Virus record (IMG/VR): IMGVR_UViG_3300021962_007214
Coordinates: 1-49,097 of that record
Strand: one strand, 5' to 3'
DNA: 49,097 nucleotides
Source: a virus
The translations under genes and the position numbers were made by a program. The notes beneath the pieces are model-generated. The model saw nothing but the letters and a program-made list of their open reading frames with translations, did no database searches and was not told the DNA's origin. Every line of letters begins with the position of its first letter. The stretch's first letter is position 1. Shown piece by piece: positions 48,317 through 49,097 of this stretch.

Positions 48317-49097
48317 TTCTTTGCTAGCTCGATGGTTAGATATGGATTGCCGTCACCGCCGGTAACTTGTCGTTCTCTAGCTACTTCATAACCAGGCATC
48401 AGCTTTGTTGCTCGACGTGCTAGTGTTCTATAAAGTTTTACTCTACTCTCATCATCTGCTTTACTAGCGATAATAACACCTGTGGGATCTTGATCAGCTA
48501 CTTCTTTTTGTAAAATACTAGCAACTGTGCTAAACACACGAACAGCATCACCTGTGCCGGTCACGCCTGACTCTGGCTTACCGGTTTTCATATCAGTTAA
48601 ATCAAAATGTATTTCTAATTTGTTAGCATCGTCTTTTCTGCGATTGAACACCTGTACTCTGTACATTAATCCTGCATCAGTTTGAAAGCGATACGCTCTC
48701 TTATCAGGGGTCTTTACATTTCGAACGAAATCATACGGACTATCTGCTATTTCACTTAATACAGTGAATAGTCTACCAGGCAATTTAGGTTGTTGTGAAT
48801 TAAATACTTTGTCTAATGCTTTGCCTGCTTTGGCTTTTAATTTAGTTGATGTTGGAATTTTAGCACCATCTCTTGTAAGATAGTACGTTGTGAGTCCACC
48901 GTTACTAAATGCGTCGGTAAAATTATAGTTAGGTAATTCTTTATTTGCTTGAGAGGCAAGCATCTTGTAAAGTCTTACTCTGCTTGGTTCGCTATTATCA
49001 GCACTGAATGCTATTATCCCTGGATTAGATTTTCTGATATAATCTTTTACAATTTTAATAACTGTGCCAAATATCTTTCTACTGTTACCAGTGCCAG
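48313..49097 (-). CDS. Partial gene with tandem duplicated domain
   Basis: The frame stays open to the right edge, so the start lies outside; an ATG at 48963 is internal. A segment near the edge (GTGNSRKIFGTVIKIVKD, then FSADNSEPSRVRLYKMLASQ) repeats near the end (GTGDAVRVFSTVASILQK, then ASKADDESRVKLYRTLARR). The protein therefore has at least two copies of one domain of about 170 residues. Such 'SRVKLY' proteins recur in phage genomes without known function. It overlaps the fusion gene by 4 bases and may act with it. Confidence 0.7.
   Translation of the reverse strand, partial: GTGNSRKIFGTVIKIVKDYIRKSNPGIIAFSADNSEPSRVRLYKMLASQANKELPNYNFTDAFSNGGLTTYYLTRDGAKIPTSTKLKAKAGKALDKVFNSQQPKLPGRLFTVLSEIADSPYDFVRNVKTPDKRAYRFQTDAGLMYRVQVFNRRKDDANKLEIHFDLTDMKTGKPESGVTGTGDAVRVFSTVASILQKEVADQDPTGVIIASKADDESRVKLYRTLARRATKLMPGYEVARERQVTGGDGNPYLTIELAKK

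Overview
The window looks like part of the genome of a T4-like (Straboviridae/Kyanoviridae-type) marine myovirus. The evidence is close-packed genes with ATGA and TAATG overlaps, T4-type late promoter motifs (TATAAATA or GATAAATA) beside strong TTGACA/TATAAT promoters, a phage tRNA set, class Ia ribonucleotide reductase with glutaredoxin, a PAAR tail-spike tip, a prohead-core-like protein, a DexA-like exonuclease, UV endonuclease, DNA ligase, and the auxiliary genes speD, def and ferredoxin seen in marine T4-like phages. I see no photosynthesis gene, so the host cannot be fixed from this window. All functions are read from sequence motifs; no search was run.

Layout. 1-4354 (minus): a partial Cys-type tRNA, tRNA-Thr, a possible micro-gene, QueD, a secreted SNase-type nuclease, and a lysis cassette of two SleB-type hydrolases around a holin-like membrane protein, then an Sm-like protein. 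4355-10028 (minus): a seven-gene sugar operon with a late promoter (RfbH-type dehydrase, split transketolase, FkbM methyltransferase, two NAD-dependent sugar epimerases/dehydratases, glycosyltransferase). 10091-11834 (minus): small proteins and UV endonuclease. 11919-20967 (plus): late virion-like and hypothetical genes, including a fibre-like tandem pair, an asparaginyl-hydroxylase-like oxygenase, an SDR enzyme, and a nucleotidyltransferase fused to a virion-like tail. 20960-29935 (minus): a GH6 cellulase-family hydrolase, deformylase, ferredoxin, ligase, radical SAM enzyme, SpeD, tRNA-Leu and tRNA-Arg, exonuclease, two glycosyltransferases. 30026-35742: a second, identical tRNA-Thr, a candidate structured RNA, a 56-residue gene, a PP-loop ATPase, a subtilisin-like protease, a cluster-less radical-SAM-like protein next to a true radical SAM enzyme, PAAR and a second Sm-like protein. 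35759-39480 (minus): glutaredoxin, nrdB, nrdA. 39561-49097 (minus): a large fibre/structural protein, PD-(D/E)XK nuclease, SGNH hydrolase, prohead-region genes, a three-part ADP-ribosyltransferase/SpoT-type HD fusion, and a gene with a duplicated domain that runs off the right edge.

How it fits together. Early sigma70-like promoters drive nucleotide metabolism, repair, tRNAs and lysis genes; late motifs drive virion genes and the sugar operon. Two regulatory themes stand out. In three places a late promoter sits inside an RNA hairpin next to a ribosome binding site, so late transcripts would lose one arm of the hairpin. In eight places a promoter lies so close to an ATG that the predicted transcript would be leaderless. 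The most unusual proteins are the GH6 hydrolase, the ADP-ribosyltransferase/HD fusion, and the RfbH/split-transketolase pathway.
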